A stretch of DNA of 64,000 bases. It comes from Mycolicibacterium madagascariense (GTDB taxonomy: Bacteria > Actinomycetota > Actinomycetes > Mycobacteriales > Mycobacteriaceae). Position 1 is the stretch's first letter. Each line of letters starts with the position of its first letter. The notes beneath the pieces were generated by a model, which was not told the origin of the DNA, did no database searches, and worked only from the letters and a program-made list of their open reading frames with translations. The DNA lies in assembly GCF_010729665.1 (NCBI RefSeq), contig NZ_AP022610.1, forward strand, positions 5,332,001-5,396,000, read 5' to 3'. The translations under genes and the position numbers were made by a program. Shown here one piece after another: positions 23,096 to 31,773 of this stretch.

Positions 23096-23751
23096 GACGC
23101 ACCCGCCTTCGCCCGGCGGCCGGATCTGACCCACGGCGTGGCGACCTTGCCGAGGACCATGATGAGGGTGTCGATGACGATCGCCAGGATGAAGATCGCC
23201 ACGATGCCCGCGACGATCTGATCGCTCTTGTCGGCCTGGTAGCCCTCGGTGAACCAGGTGCCCAGACCGCCGATGCCGATCACCGAACCCACCGAGACCA
23301 TCGAGATGTTCGTGACCGCGACGACCCGCAGGCTCGCGACCAGAACCGGAATCGCCAGCGGTAGTTCGACTTTGAGGATCCTGGTCAACGGCTTGTATCC
23401 GATGGCGGTGGCTGCGTCGAGCACGGCGGGCGGCACCGCGTCGAGCGCCTCCGGGACGGCTCGCACCAGCAGGGCCACGGTGTAGAGCGTCAACGCGACG
23501 ATCACGTTGGCCTGGTCCAGGATTCGCGTCGGGATGATGAGCGGCAACACCACGAACAGTGCCAGCGACGGGATCGTGAAGACGATGCTCGCCACCACCG
23601 TGGTCAGTCTGCGCAGCGCGGTCGTGCGCTGCACCAGTGCGCCGACCGGAACGGCGATCAGCAGCCCGAGCACCACAGGTACGAGGGACAGCCACAGGTG
23701 GATCAGCGTCAGGTCCCACGCCTGGCCGAGGTGCGTGAACAGATAGCGCAC
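23092..23751 (-). CDS. proW: Osmoprotectant ABC transporter permease ProW
   Basis: The 219-residue permease has five to six helices. The cytoplasmic EAA-like loop is AVLDAATAIGYKPLTRILKVELPLAIP, followed by the conserved ISMVSVGSVIGIGGLGTWFTEG. It forms the transmembrane channel together with ProZ; energy comes from ProV. GTG start at 23751, 3 bp after the proV stop. The short length is normal for the OpuCB-type subfamily. Confidence 0.93.
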   Translation of the reverse strand: MRYLFTHLGQAWDLTLIHLWLSLVPVVLGLLIAVPVGALVQRTTALRRLTTVVASIVFTIPSLALFVVLPLIIPTRILDQANVIVALTLYTVALLVRAVPEALDAVPPAVLDAATAIGYKPLTRILKVELPLAIPVLVASLRVVAVTNISMVSVGSVIGIGGLGTWFTEGYQADKSDQIVAGIVAIFILAIVIDTLIMVLGKVATPWVRSGRRAKAGAS

Positions 23752-23754
23752 GGG

Positions 23755-24861
23755 TCAGTCCTCGCGGCTCTGCCGCTGCGCGGCGAGCGCCTCCAGCACG
23801 TCGTCGGCCCTGATGCCACCGATCACCTGCTTGTCGTCGTCGACGGCGACCCCGAGCCCGGCGGGCGAGGACAGCGCGGCGTCGAGTGCGAGCCGCAGCG
23901 TGCCCTTCGGCAGATACAGCGAGCCACCGGCAGTCGTGCTGTCGTACAACGACTTTCCCTCGCGGTGCAGCGCCACGCCGGCGGCGTCGACCCAGGCGTA
24001 GGGCGAGCCGTCGGGCCTGGTCACCAGCGCCCACTCACCGGGCGCGAGGTCGAGCGCGTCGACACCGTCCTCGCCGACGTGCCGAATGTCGTGCAGCGGC
24101 AACCCGGTACCCGGTGAGAACTGCAGCCCGCGGTACCCGCGGTCGGCGCCGATGAACCCGGCCACGAAGTCGTTGGCGGGGTTGGACAGCAGCCGTCGGG
24201 GCGCGTCGTACTGCTGCAGCACGCCCCCGCGGCCGAAGACGGCGACCTTCTCACCGAGCTTGAGCGCCTCGTCGATGTCGTGGGTGACGAAGACGATGGT
24301 CTTGCGCAATTCGCTTTGCAGACGCAGGATTTCGGCCTGCAGCTCCTCGCGGACCACGGGGTCGACGGCGCTGAACGGCTCGTCCATCAGGAGGATCGGC
24401 GGATCCGCGGCCAGTGCGCGCGCCACCCCCACCCGCTGCTGCTGACCGCCCGAGAGCTGCGCGGGATACCGGTCGGCGAGCGCGGGATCGAGCCCGACGC
24501 GTTCGAGCACCCCCATCGCGGCCTTGCGTGCGCTGCGCCGGGATTCGCCCTTCAACACGGGGACCGTCGCGACGTTGTCGACGACGCGCAGATGCGGCAT
24601 CAACCCCGCGCTCTGGATGACGTAGCCGATGCCGAGCCGCAGCTTGACGGGGTCGACCGTCGTGACGTCCCGGCCGCCGACGCTCAGCACGCCCGACGTC
24701 GGCTCGATCATCCGGTTGATCATCCGCATGGAGGTCGTCTTGCCGCAGCCCGACGGGCCGACGAACACCGCGAGCGTGCCGTCGGGCACGTCCAGGGTCA
24801 GGTCGTCGACGGCGACCGTGCCGTCCGGGTACTTCTTGGTCACGCCTTCGAAGGTGATCAT
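23755..24861 (-). CDS. proV: Osmoprotectant ABC transporter ATP-binding protein ProV
   Basis: The 368-residue ATPase has Walker A GPSGCGKTTS (about 36-45), a Q-loop region YVIQSAGLMPH, ABC signature LSGGQQQRVGVARAL, Walker B ILLMDEPFSAVDP and the switch histidine in VFVTHDIDEA. The C-terminal 110 residues (after FIGADRGYRGLQ) form a CBS-like regulatory module (GVALHREGKSLYD, VDDDKQVIGGIRADDVLEAL), as in OpuA/OpuC ATPases that sense ionic strength. It starts at the ATG at 24861, 4 bp after proX. It drives uptake of glycine betaine, choline or related solutes. Confidence 0.94.
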   Translation of the reverse strand: MITFEGVTKKYPDGTVAVDDLTLDVPDGTLAVFVGPSGCGKTTSMRMINRMIEPTSGVLSVGGRDVTTVDPVKLRLGIGYVIQSAGLMPHLRVVDNVATVPVLKGESRRSARKAAMGVLERVGLDPALADRYPAQLSGGQQQRVGVARALAADPPILLMDEPFSAVDPVVREELQAEILRLQSELRKTIVFVTHDIDEALKLGEKVAVFGRGGVLQQYDAPRRLLSNPANDFVAGFIGADRGYRGLQFSPGTGLPLHDIRHVGEDGVDALDLAPGEWALVTRPDGSPYAWVDAAGVALHREGKSLYDSTTAGGSLYLPKGTLRLALDAALSSPAGLGVAVDDDKQVIGGIRADDVLEALAAQRQSRED

Positions 24862-24865
24862 GTGC

Positions 24866-25819
24866 CTATCCGAGAGCCTTGTCGAAACCGTTGTCCTGCA
24901 CCCATTTGCGCGCCGCCTGGTCCGGATCGACACCGCTGTTGCCCGAGGTCGCGGTGTTCATGTCGATCAGGGCCAGCGTGGTCAGCTTGGCCGACACCGC
25001 GTCGAGGACCGTCTTGAGTTGGTCGGACATCTTCTGCGAGGCCACCAGCGGGACGACGTTGGCGGCGAGGAAGTTGTTCTTCGGGTCCTCCAGCACGACC
25101 AGGTCGTTCTGCGGGATGGCCTGCGAGGTACTGAAGATGTCGGCCGCGGTCACCGTCCCGTCGACGAGCGCGCGCACCGTCGCGGGTCCGCCGCCGTCGC
25201 TGATCGACACGAAGTTCGCGGGCGTGATGTCGAGGCCGTACTTCGCCTTCAGGCCGGGTAGCCCCTCGGTGCGGGTCTGGAACTCCGATGGCCCACCGAC
25301 CTTGACCTCCGCCGAGTGCGCCGCGAGGTCGCCGATGGTCTTGAGATTCCACTTCTGCGCCGTGGCCCTGGTGACCGCGAGGGTGTCGGTGTCGTTGGCG
25401 GGGGACGGCGTGAGAATCGACAGGTCGCCGGGAAGCGCGTGATAGAGCGCCAATTCGACCGCCTGCGGATCGGTCGCCGTGGTGGCCTTGTCGAAGTACT
25501 GCAGCAGGTTTCCGGTGTACTCGGGGATCAGGTCGATCGAATGATCCTTGACCGCGGGCACATACGTCTCGCGGCTGCCGATGCCGAACTGCCTGCGCAC
25601 GGTGAAACCGTTGGCCTGCAACGTTTGTGCGTAGATCTCGGCGATGATCTTGGACTCGGTGAAGTCCGCGGATCCGACCGCGATCGACTTGAGGTCACCG
25701 GAGACCTCGCCCCCGCCCAGCGGATTGGAGCTGCCGCAGGCCGAGGTGGCGGCGAGTGCGAGGATCGCGACGCACACGGCCACGGCGCGCCGTCGGATGG
25801 TTCGTCGTACGGGGTTCAC
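24866..25819 (-). CDS. proX: Osmoprotectant-binding lipoprotein ProX
   Basis: The 317-residue solute-binding protein is a lipoprotein: basic start, hydrophobic core and lipobox LAATSAC, with C28 as the lipid site. The mature part is an OpuAC-type substrate-binding domain (IAVGSADFTESKIIAEIYAQ, IDLIPEYTGNLLQYF, VGGPSEFQTRTEGLPGLK, GTVTAADIFSTSQAI). The GTG start at 25819 has GGAAGGA upstream. It is the first gene of the operon proX-proV-proW-proZ-glycolipid-binding gene, and diverges from the LapA-like gene across 160 bp that must hold both promoters. Confidence 0.94.
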   Translation of the reverse strand: MNPVRRTIRRRAVAVCVAILALAATSACGSSNPLGGGEVSGDLKSIAVGSADFTESKIIAEIYAQTLQANGFTVRRQFGIGSRETYVPAVKDHSIDLIPEYTGNLLQYFDKATTATDPQAVELALYHALPGDLSILTPSPANDTDTLAVTRATAQKWNLKTIGDLAAHSAEVKVGGPSEFQTRTEGLPGLKAKYGLDITPANFVSISDGGGPATVRALVDGTVTAADIFSTSQAIPQNDLVVLEDPKNNFLAANVVPLVASQKMSDQLKTVLDAVSAKLTTLALIDMNTATSGNSGVDPDQAARKWVQDNGFDKALG

Positions 25820-25979
25820 TGAGGAGTCCTTCCGGCGTCACCTGTCCCCGACGACCCTAATCAGGTTGCCGGGATGCCGCTTGACTTTGGCTCGCGCTGA
25901 GCCGCGCCGCTGGTGACGAACTGAGAACTACCCGGTACCAGCGGTTTCCTTTGGCGCCGAAAAGGGCAAGGATGAGGCC
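25820..25979. promoter_or_regulatory. Divergent promoter region between proX and the LapA-like gene
   Basis: This 160-bp gap holds the promoter of the transporter operon on one side and that of the LapA-like gene on the other. AAGGATGAGG precedes the ATG at 25980 as its ribosome site. An osmotic control site is expected but I cannot point to one. Confidence 0.3.
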
Positions 25980-26360
25980 ATGAGCACCGAACCGCAGTTG
26001 CCGCCCGTCGCATCGAGCCAGCCGGGCCCGTTGGACCCCGTCGAGAAGGAGCCGCATGCGGTCGGCTCTCCCACGCCGAAGTCCCCCCCTGAGAACGCCG
26101 TCAAGTTCACCAAGGCCGCCGCGCTCTGGTCGTCCCTGATCATCGGATTCCTGGTCCTGATCGTGTTGCTGATCTTCATTGCGCAGAACACCGACTCCGG
26201 GACGTTCCACTTCCTGGGGTGGTCGTGGAGCCTGCCGCTGGGGGTGGCGCTGCTCGCGGCGGCCGTCCTCGGCGGCCTGATCACCTTCCTGATCGGGGCC
26301 GCGCGCATCGTGCAGTTGCGCCGCGCCGCCAAGAAGAACTACAAGGCCGCGCTGCGGTAG
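25980..26360 (+). CDS. LapA-domain (DUF1049) membrane protein, Rv3760 type
   Basis: The 126-residue protein has a Pro-rich cytosolic N-terminus of about 45 residues and two helices (about 47-68 and 83-104). Between them is the DUF1049/LapA hallmark, FIAQNTDSGTFHFLGWSWSLPLG, and a basic tail follows (RRAAKKNYKAAL). LapA/YciS proteins of enterobacteria assist lipopolysaccharide assembly; the role in mycobacteria is unknown. It stands alone between proX (divergent) and the phosphotransferase gene (convergent, 4 bp apart). Confidence 0.88.
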   Translation: MSTEPQLPPVASSQPGPLDPVEKEPHAVGSPTPKSPPENAVKFTKAAALWSSLIIGFLVLIVLLIFIAQNTDSGTFHFLGWSWSLPLGVALLAAAVLGGLITFLIGAARIVQLRRAAKKNYKAALR

Positions 26361-26364
26361 ACCC

Positions 26365-27390
26365 TCAGCGGGCCAGCTCGCCGAGTCCCGCTGCGATCAG
26401 CGGTGCGACGGCCTCGCCGACCTTGTCGCCGTCGGAGGTGCCGCCGGCCATCCGATCGCGGAACTGGATGCCCGCGGCGATGATCGCCAACTTGAAGTAT
26501 GCGAGCGCCATGTAGAAGTCCCAATGGTCCAGCGACTGACCGGAGGCGACCGAATACCGTTGCGCCAGTTGGTCGGCCGACGGAATCTGCGGTGAGGACC
26601 AGGCCGCGTTGGCATGCACCATGTCGAACATCGGATGCCGGTAGACGCACATGAGCGCGGCGTCGCTGAGCGGGTCGCCCAGCGTGGACATCTCCCAGTC
26701 GAGCACCGCCCGCACCGTGGTGGCGTCGACGGCGTCGAGCATGGTGTTGTCGATGCGGTAGTCGCCGTGCACGATCGACGTCCGACTCTGCGGCGGGAGG
26801 GCTTCCCCCAGCGCCGCGTGCAGCCGCTTGACGTCGGCGTCGCGCGGGTCGTCCTCGGTGCGGACGAGGTCCCACTGCCCACCCCAGCGACGGACCTGGC
26901 GCTCGAGATAGCCGGTGGGCTTGCCGAAGTCGCCGAGCCCGACGGCCTCGGGATCCAGTGCGTGCAGGTCGGCCAGCACCTTGATCAGCGCGTCGACGCA
27001 CGCGTCGATGGTGTGCTGATCACCCAGGGCGGTCAGTTCCTCGGAGTAGCGCACCACGCGGCCGGGCACGAAGTCGACCATCTGGAACGGCGCACCCAGC
27101 ACGGAGTCGTCGTTGCGCATCGTCACCGCGTGCGCGACGGGCACGGCGGTGCCCTCGAGCGCGGCGACCACCTTGTACTCCCGCGCCATGTCGTGGGCCG
27201 ACGGCGTCAACCCGTGCAGGGGCGGCCGGCGCAGCACCCACCGCGACGCGTCGTCGGACACCAGGAAGGTGAGGTTGGAGCGGCCGCCGGCGATCAGCTC
27301 GCCGCGGAGCTCGCCGTCGCGGGGCACGCCGATCGAGCGCAGATGGCGGTCCAGCGCATCGAGGTCCAGTCCGTCCAGGGTCGAAGTCAC
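26365..27390 (-). CDS. APH-type phosphotransferase (Rv3761c, 'FadE36' homologue)
   Basis: The 341-residue protein is a kinase-like phosphotransferase: glycine-rich ATP loop LIAGGRSNLTFLV (about 29-41), LRRPP and EYKVV of the N-lobe, the catalytic Brenner motif SIVHGDYRIDNTMLD and metal-binding LDWEMSTLGDP. These features match ACAD10/APH-type enzymes, not acyl-CoA dehydrogenases, although the M. tuberculosis counterpart carries the name FadE36 (recalled). The substrate may be a hydroxyacyl-CoA or other alcohol. Start is the GTG at 27390, 9 bp after the histidine phosphatase gene, so the two probably form an operon. Confidence 0.87.
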   Translation of the reverse strand: MTSTLDGLDLDALDRHLRSIGVPRDGELRGELIAGGRSNLTFLVSDDASRWVLRRPPLHGLTPSAHDMAREYKVVAALEGTAVPVAHAVTMRNDDSVLGAPFQMVDFVPGRVVRYSEELTALGDQHTIDACVDALIKVLADLHALDPEAVGLGDFGKPTGYLERQVRRWGGQWDLVRTEDDPRDADVKRLHAALGEALPPQSRTSIVHGDYRIDNTMLDAVDATTVRAVLDWEMSTLGDPLSDAALMCVYRHPMFDMVHANAAWSSPQIPSADQLAQRYSVASGQSLDHWDFYMALAYFKLAIIAAGIQFRDRMAGGTSDGDKVGEAVAPLIAAGLGELAR

Positions 27391-27399
27391 TGAACTTGT

Positions 27400-27999
27400 C
27401 TACCACCGGTGATTTCTGGGCAGCAGGTCCCATACGTGTTCGGTCCCGTTGACCGACGCGACGACGAGGCCTCCGCTGCGGGACTTCAGCAGGCGCGTCA
27501 CGCCGGTGTAGTCGACCTGCACGCATAGCAGCCGCTCGGTGCGCATCACCTGGTGCACCATCGCGTTGATCACCCCACCGTGGGTGAACACCGCGACGGT
27601 CTCGTCGTGCCCGGCCGCGGCGACGACGTCGTCGACGCCCGCCCCGACCCGCGCGATGAACGCGTCCTGGTCGACGTCGCCGGGCAGGTTCCCGCTGAGC
27701 AGCCGCTTGATGTCCGCCTCGGAGGCCTCTTCGATCGGCGTGTAGTGCGACAGCCCGTAGTCGTACTCGGCGAGCCGCTCGTCGACGTCGACCGTCATGC
27801 CGAGGGCGTCCGCGACCGGCTGGGCCGTCTGCCGCGCGCGGCGTTGCGGGCTGCTGACGAGTCGCGCGATCGGGAAGCGCTTTAGTGCATCGGGCAGGCG
27901 CTTGGCCTGCGCGATGCCCTCTTCGGACAGGACGGGATCGGCACCCTCACCGGGTTCGCTGCGCAGGGGAAGCGCATGCCTGATCAACAGGAGCTGCAT
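27400..27999 (-). CDS. Histidine phosphatase superfamily protein
   Basis: The 199-residue phosphoglycerate-mutase-like phosphatase has the catalytic RHA motif at the start (LLLIRHALPLR), the second arginine in LVSSPQRRARQTA, an acidic residue in LAEYDYG and the second histidine in VAVFTHGGVINAM. The substrate is unknown. A TATCGT box ends 7 nt before the ATG at 27999, pointing to a leaderless start there; the GTG at 28008 overlaps that box and is unlikely. It probably shares a transcript with the downstream phosphotransferase. Confidence 0.88.
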   Translation of the reverse strand: MQLLLIRHALPLRSEPGEGADPVLSEEGIAQAKRLPDALKRFPIARLVSSPQRRARQTAQPVADALGMTVDVDERLAEYDYGLSHYTPIEEASEADIKRLLSGNLPGDVDQDAFIARVGAGVDDVVAAAGHDETVAVFTHGGVINAMVHQVMRTERLLCVQVDYTGVTRLLKSRSGGLVVASVNGTEHVWDLLPRNHRW

Positions 28000-28091
28000 G
28001 CCCGCCACGATAGGGGTGGCCCTTCCCGCCGCGCGATTCGTGGAGTTCTAGGAGCGCCGACCGCTCCGAGAACGACACGAATCACGCGTGA

Positions 28092-29999
28092 TCAGGGGGT
28101 GACGATCGCGAACGTGGGGTCGGGCCGGTCGAGCACGCCCACCAGAGTCGACAGCGCGGCGGCATCGCCGTCGATCCCGACGCCCGGCGACGTGACGTCG
28201 CCGCCGACGAACGTCAACAGCCGCACCTTGTCGGCCACCGTGATCGTCGCCGTCGCGGTCGCGGGGTCGGCGGCGACCTTGCGGTACACCAGCACGCCAT
28301 TGCGCAGGGTCAGTCGGTAATTGGTGGCCAGGTCGGTGAACGTGACGTCGATGGTCAGGTCTACGTCCCAGGCCCGCGGACCGTCGACGCTGATCGCCAG
28401 GCTGTCGAACATCTGCTCCGGCGAGAGCTGCGACAGCATCGACATGGGCGTCGTGGACACCGCCATGCCGAAGTTCCCGTCGCGCAACTCGGTGGCGCCG
28501 GAGAGGAAGAAGTTGCGCCAGGTCGCGTTCTCGGCGCCGTAGGCCAGCTGCTCCAGGGTGTCGGCGTACAGTTCCCGCGCCGCGGGATGATGCTCGTCGG
28601 TGAAGATCGCGTGATCCAATAGCGTTGCCGCCCAACGAAAGTCACCCGCTTCGAAGGCCGTGCGCGCGATCTCCACGACGCGGTCGAGGCCACCCATCGC
28701 CTCGACGTAGCGCGGGGCGATGGCCTCGGGCGGATGCTGCCACAGCCGCGCCGGGTTCCCGTCGAACCAGCCCATGTAGCGCTGGTAGACCGCCTTCACG
28801 TTGTGGTTCACCGAGCCGTAGTAGCCGTGGGTGTGCCAGGCCCGCTCCAGCGCGGGCGGCATGCGGAACTGCTCGGCGATCTCGATGCCGGTGTAGCCCT
28901 GGTTGAGTTGGCGCAGGGTCTGGTCGTGGAGGTAGGCGTACATGTCCCGTTGCAGTGACAGGAATTCCACGATCCGCTCCCGGCCCCAGGTCGGCCAGTG
29001 GTGCGACGCGAACACGACGTCGGTGCGGTCGCAGAAGCTGTCGATCGCCTCGGTGAGGTAGCCCGACCAGCCGTGCGGATCGCGCACCAGCGCACCGCGC
29101 AGCGTCAGCAGGTTGTGCAGGTTGTGGGTGGCGTTCTCCGCCATGCAGAGCGCGCGGAAGCCGGGGAAGTAGAAGTGCATCTCGGCGGGCGCCTCGGTGC
29201 CCGGCGCCATCTGGAATTCGATCTCGACGCCGTCGATGGTGTGCGTCTCCCCGGTGGTCGCGATGTCGAGTGTCGGCACGATGAGCGCGATCTCCCCGAC
29301 CGACGTGTTCTGCCCAAGGCCGCAGCCCACCTGACCCTGCGGCCCCCGCTCCAGCACGGTGCCGTACATGTAGGACGCCCGTCGGGTCATCGCCGTGCCG
29401 GCGTACACGTTCTCCTGGATGGCGTGCGCGGTGAAGCCCTCCGGAGCGATCACCACGACCCGGCCCGCATCGACGTCGGCCTGCGTGGTCACCCCGAGGA
29501 CGCCGCCGAAGTGGTCGACGTGACTGTGGGTGTAGATCACCGCGACGACGGGCCGGTCGCCGCGGTGGGCGCGGTACAGCGCCAGCGCCGCGGCCGCCGT
29601 CTCGGTACAGATGAGGGGGTCGATCACGATCACGCCGGTGTCGCCCTCGATGAAGCTGACGTTGGACAGGTCGAGACCGCGGACCTGGTAGATGCCTTGG
29701 CCGTCTCCTCCCGTCGCTTCGCTCGCCCGAACCACTTCGTAGAGTCCCTGCTTGGCGGCCAGCGTCGACTGCCGCCACAGGCTCGGGTGCACCGACGGCG
29801 GCGCGTCGCCGGCGAGGAATCCGTACTGGTCGTTGTCCCACACGACCCGCCCGTCGGCGGCGGTGACGACGCACGGATTCAAGGCGGCGACGAAGCCGCG
29901 GTCGGCGTCGGCGAAGTCGCGGGTGTCGTCGAACGGGAACCCGTCGAGGTGGGCCCGGTTGGCTGATTCGATGACGGCGGTGGGCGGCTTGTGCTCCAT
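28092..29999 (-). CDS. Alkyl sulfatase, metallo-beta-lactamase fold (Rv3762c type)
   Basis: The 635-residue enzyme splits primary or secondary alkyl sulfates. The zinc site is THSHVDHFGG (157-166; H158, H160, D162, H163), preceded by GVIVIDPL. Further ligands lie in MCMAEN-like text (LCMAENATHNLHNL) and in VFASHHWPTWG. Then come the alkyl-sulfatase dimerisation domain (about 390-530) and a C-terminal SCP-2-like domain (about 535-635: LSPEQMFDSLAISVDGPRAW), the order seen in SdsA1/BDS1. No signal peptide is present. It acts in sulfur scavenging or detergent breakdown. It stands alone on the minus strand between the phosphatase and the secreted protein gene. Confidence 0.93.
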   Translation of the reverse strand: MEHKPPTAVIESANRAHLDGFPFDDTRDFADADRGFVAALNPCVVTAADGRVVWDNDQYGFLAGDAPPSVHPSLWRQSTLAAKQGLYEVVRASEATGGDGQGIYQVRGLDLSNVSFIEGDTGVIVIDPLICTETAAAALALYRAHRGDRPVVAVIYTHSHVDHFGGVLGVTTQADVDAGRVVVIAPEGFTAHAIQENVYAGTAMTRRASYMYGTVLERGPQGQVGCGLGQNTSVGEIALIVPTLDIATTGETHTIDGVEIEFQMAPGTEAPAEMHFYFPGFRALCMAENATHNLHNLLTLRGALVRDPHGWSGYLTEAIDSFCDRTDVVFASHHWPTWGRERIVEFLSLQRDMYAYLHDQTLRQLNQGYTGIEIAEQFRMPPALERAWHTHGYYGSVNHNVKAVYQRYMGWFDGNPARLWQHPPEAIAPRYVEAMGGLDRVVEIARTAFEAGDFRWAATLLDHAIFTDEHHPAARELYADTLEQLAYGAENATWRNFFLSGATELRDGNFGMAVSTTPMSMLSQLSPEQMFDSLAISVDGPRAWDVDLTIDVTFTDLATNYRLTLRNGVLVYRKVAADPATATATITVADKVRLLTFVGGDVTSPGVGIDGDAAALSTLVGVLDRPDPTFAIVTP

Positions 30000-30059
30000 G
30001 CGATGAGCGTGCCATCGCCGGGTGGCGCCGGGAGCGAAAACGGCGTCCCCGCCCGCGGG

Positions 30060-30545
30060 CTACGGGCCGGGAGGCGCCGGGTCCAACATCTGGACGTGAT
30101 CGTCCTGCCACTGGTAGCGCACCACGTGGATCGGACCGGGGCATGCCGTACAGACGTTGCGGCCGTCCTTGTAGGAGAGCACCACCATGCCGTCGGTGCT
30201 GCGATCGGTGTCGATCGAGGTGAACGGGTAGGCCTGTGACGTCGCGGTGCCCAGGTATTCGCCGTCGTGGAAGAACAGCGCGTGGTCGGGCGAGCTGCCG
30301 GTGGCGCCGTCGAGGGTGACCAGCGCAGCCGACAGGGCCGCGCACGGATCGAAGTTTCCGCCGTAGGCGTTCGGGTCCCACGCCGCGGAGAGTCCGGGGT
30401 AGGGCGGCAGCGACCGGGCGGCCTGCGCGATCTGCGGCGCGCTCAGGTTGACCCCGCACTGCGAACCCGGCGGGGCCGCCACCGCCGGCGGCGCAGCGAC
30501 GAGCGCCAGAACCGTGGCGGTCACCGCCGACAGCGAACGCATCAT
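30060..30545 (-). CDS. Secreted LppP/LprE-family protein
   Basis: The 161-residue protein has a signal peptide (hydrophobic core at about 5-24, VTATVLALVAAPPAVAA). No lipobox cysteine stands at the cleavage point, so unlike LppP and LprE it is probably not lipidated. The mature part carries the LppP/LprE domain: the first cysteine in GSQCGVNLS, then NFDPCAALSAALVTLDG, HALFFHDGEYLGTAT and a C-x-x-C-like GRNVCTACPG. TAGCAT ends 7 nt before the ATG, so a leaderless start is likely. It follows the phosphoesterase gene by 10 bp. Function unknown. Confidence 0.82.
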   Translation of the reverse strand: MMRSLSAVTATVLALVAAPPAVAAPPGSQCGVNLSAPQIAQAARSLPPYPGLSAAWDPNAYGGNFDPCAALSAALVTLDGATGSSPDHALFFHDGEYLGTATSQAYPFTSIDTDRSTDGMVVLSYKDGRNVCTACPGPIHVVRYQWQDDHVQMLDPAPPGP

Positions 30546-30555
30546 GACCGTGATG

Positions 30556-31047
30556 CTAGACGCGGTGCAGTTCGACGTCGGAGAGAACCGAGTCCCGGAC
30601 CGTGGCCGTCATGTACGTGCAGGCAGGCTGGCGACGACGATCGGTCGGCGACCCGGGATTCAACAGGCGCAGCCCGGTGTCCGCGGTGGTGTCCCACGGG
30701 ATGTGGCTGTGCCCGAAGACCAGGACGTCGGTGTCCGGATAGGCCTTCGCCATCCGGGCATCGCGTCCGCCCGACGCCCCCGTCTCGTGGACGACGGTGA
30801 AGCGCACCCCGTCGAGCACGGCGTCGGCGCGCTCCGGCAATCGGCGTCGCAACTCCTCGCCGTCGTTGTTGCCCCAGCATCCGATGACCCGCTTGGCCCG
30901 CGCCTGCAGCGCGTCCAGCAGGGGCGGTTCGACCCAGTCCCCGGCATGGATGACCACGTCGACCGCGTCCACCTGCGCCCACACCGCGGCCGGCAGGTCG
31001 CGGGCTCGTTTCGGCAGATGCGTGTCGGCGATCAGCAACAGCTGCAT
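30556..31047 (-). CDS. YfcE/MJ0936-type metallophosphoesterase
   Basis: The 163-residue calcineurin-like phosphoesterase keeps all metal motifs: DTH (8-10), HAGDW (34-38), GNND (about 59-62), VVHE and the final GHSHIPW. It is a small cytosolic phosphodiesterase subfamily. TAACGT ends 6 nt before the ATG at 31047, which suggests leaderless transcription. The intervening GGAGG is too close to the ATG to act as a ribosome site. The natural substrate is unknown. Confidence 0.9.
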   Translation of the reverse strand: MQLLLIADTHLPKRARDLPAAVWAQVDAVDVVIHAGDWVEPPLLDALQARAKRVIGCWGNNDGEELRRRLPERADAVLDGVRFTVVHETGASGGRDARMAKAYPDTDVLVFGHSHIPWDTTADTGLRLLNPGSPTDRRRQPACTYMTATVRDSVLSDVELHRV

Positions 31048-31087
31048 GCCTCCACGTTATCGGCGTCGGGGCGATGCGGGCGACGGC

Positions 31088-31477
31088 TCAGGTCGGCTGT
31101 AGCAACTCCGCCATCCTGGGCATGATGGTCTGCAGCCCCCGGAACGGACGGATCATCACCTTGAAGGAGACGATGCGGTCGTCGTCGTTCCACGTGATCA
31201 TGTCGATGCCGTTGACGTAGTTCCCGTCGATGGTCGCGGCGAACTCCAGGACCGCCGACCGCTCGCCGTACCACTGCTCGACGTAGTGAAAGTCCGTGTC
31301 GCCGAACACCTTTGCGGCAGCGGTGAGGTAGAGAGTGGTCTTGGCCTTGCCCTCCTGCGGGGAGAACACGGCGGGTGAGTAGAACACGCAGTCGTCGGCC
31401 AGCAGCGCGTCGAGGGCTGCCGGGTCGTGGCCGCCATCGAGGAAGGCATGCCAGCGTTCGATCACCGGAGGGGTCAT
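31088..31477 (-). CDS. SnoaL/NTF2-like protein
   Basis: The 129-residue protein has the cone-shaped NTF2-like fold pattern: helix VIERWHAFLDGGHDPAALDALLADDCVFYSP, then curved strands FHYVEQWYGERSAVLEFAATIDG and GIDMITWNDDDRIVSFKVMIRP. These small proteins are either enzymes (isomerases, hydrolases) or binding proteins; no diagnostic catalytic pair is clear. CAGACT ends 6 nt before the ATG at 31477. Confidence 0.82.
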   Translation of the reverse strand: MTPPVIERWHAFLDGGHDPAALDALLADDCVFYSPAVFSPQEGKAKTTLYLTAAAKVFGDTDFHYVEQWYGERSAVLEFAATIDGNYVNGIDMITWNDDDRIVSFKVMIRPFRGLQTIMPRMAELLQPT

Positions 31478-31503
31478 GCCTCCAGTCTGGCAGGAACCGG
31501 TGG

Positions 31504-31755
31504 CTAGGGCGTCGCGGTGGGTGACACCGACACCGACGGCGCGTTGGGCGTCACGGAGGTGTAGGGCGGCGGCGAGGCGGACGTGCTGGGACCGGGCGCG
31601 CTCGACGAGGACGACGAACTGCTCGCCGCCGAGGACGGCGTGGTCGTCGAGTCCGCGTTCATCTGGCCGGCGGTGCCGCACGCCGCGAGGGCGACGGCCC
31701 CGACACCCGCCGCGACGGTGGCCATCATTCGACGCCGAGAACTGAGCGATCGCAT
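31504..31755 (-). CDS. Small Ser/Pro-rich lipoprotein
   Basis: The 83-residue protein starts at the ATG at 31755 (AGGAG upstream). It has an Arg-rich start, hydrophobic core and lipobox VALAAC (cysteine near residue 26). The mature chain is nearly all Ser, Thr, Pro and Ala (including a run of eight serines), a flexible wall-spanning or O-mannosylated type of tail with no folded domain. Upstream lie two 15-bp direct repeats. Function unknown. Confidence 0.7.
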   Translation of the reverse strand: MRSLSSRRRMMATVAAGVGAVALAACGTAGQMNADSTTTPSSAASSSSSSSSAPGPSTSASPPPYTSVTPNAPSVSVSPTATP

Positions 31756-31773
31756 GGGGCTCCTCATTGCTCT

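Noticed and set aside
28006..28008. GTG 28008 as start of the histidine phosphatase
   Set aside because: It overlaps the TATCGT box that fits a leaderless start at ATG 27999.
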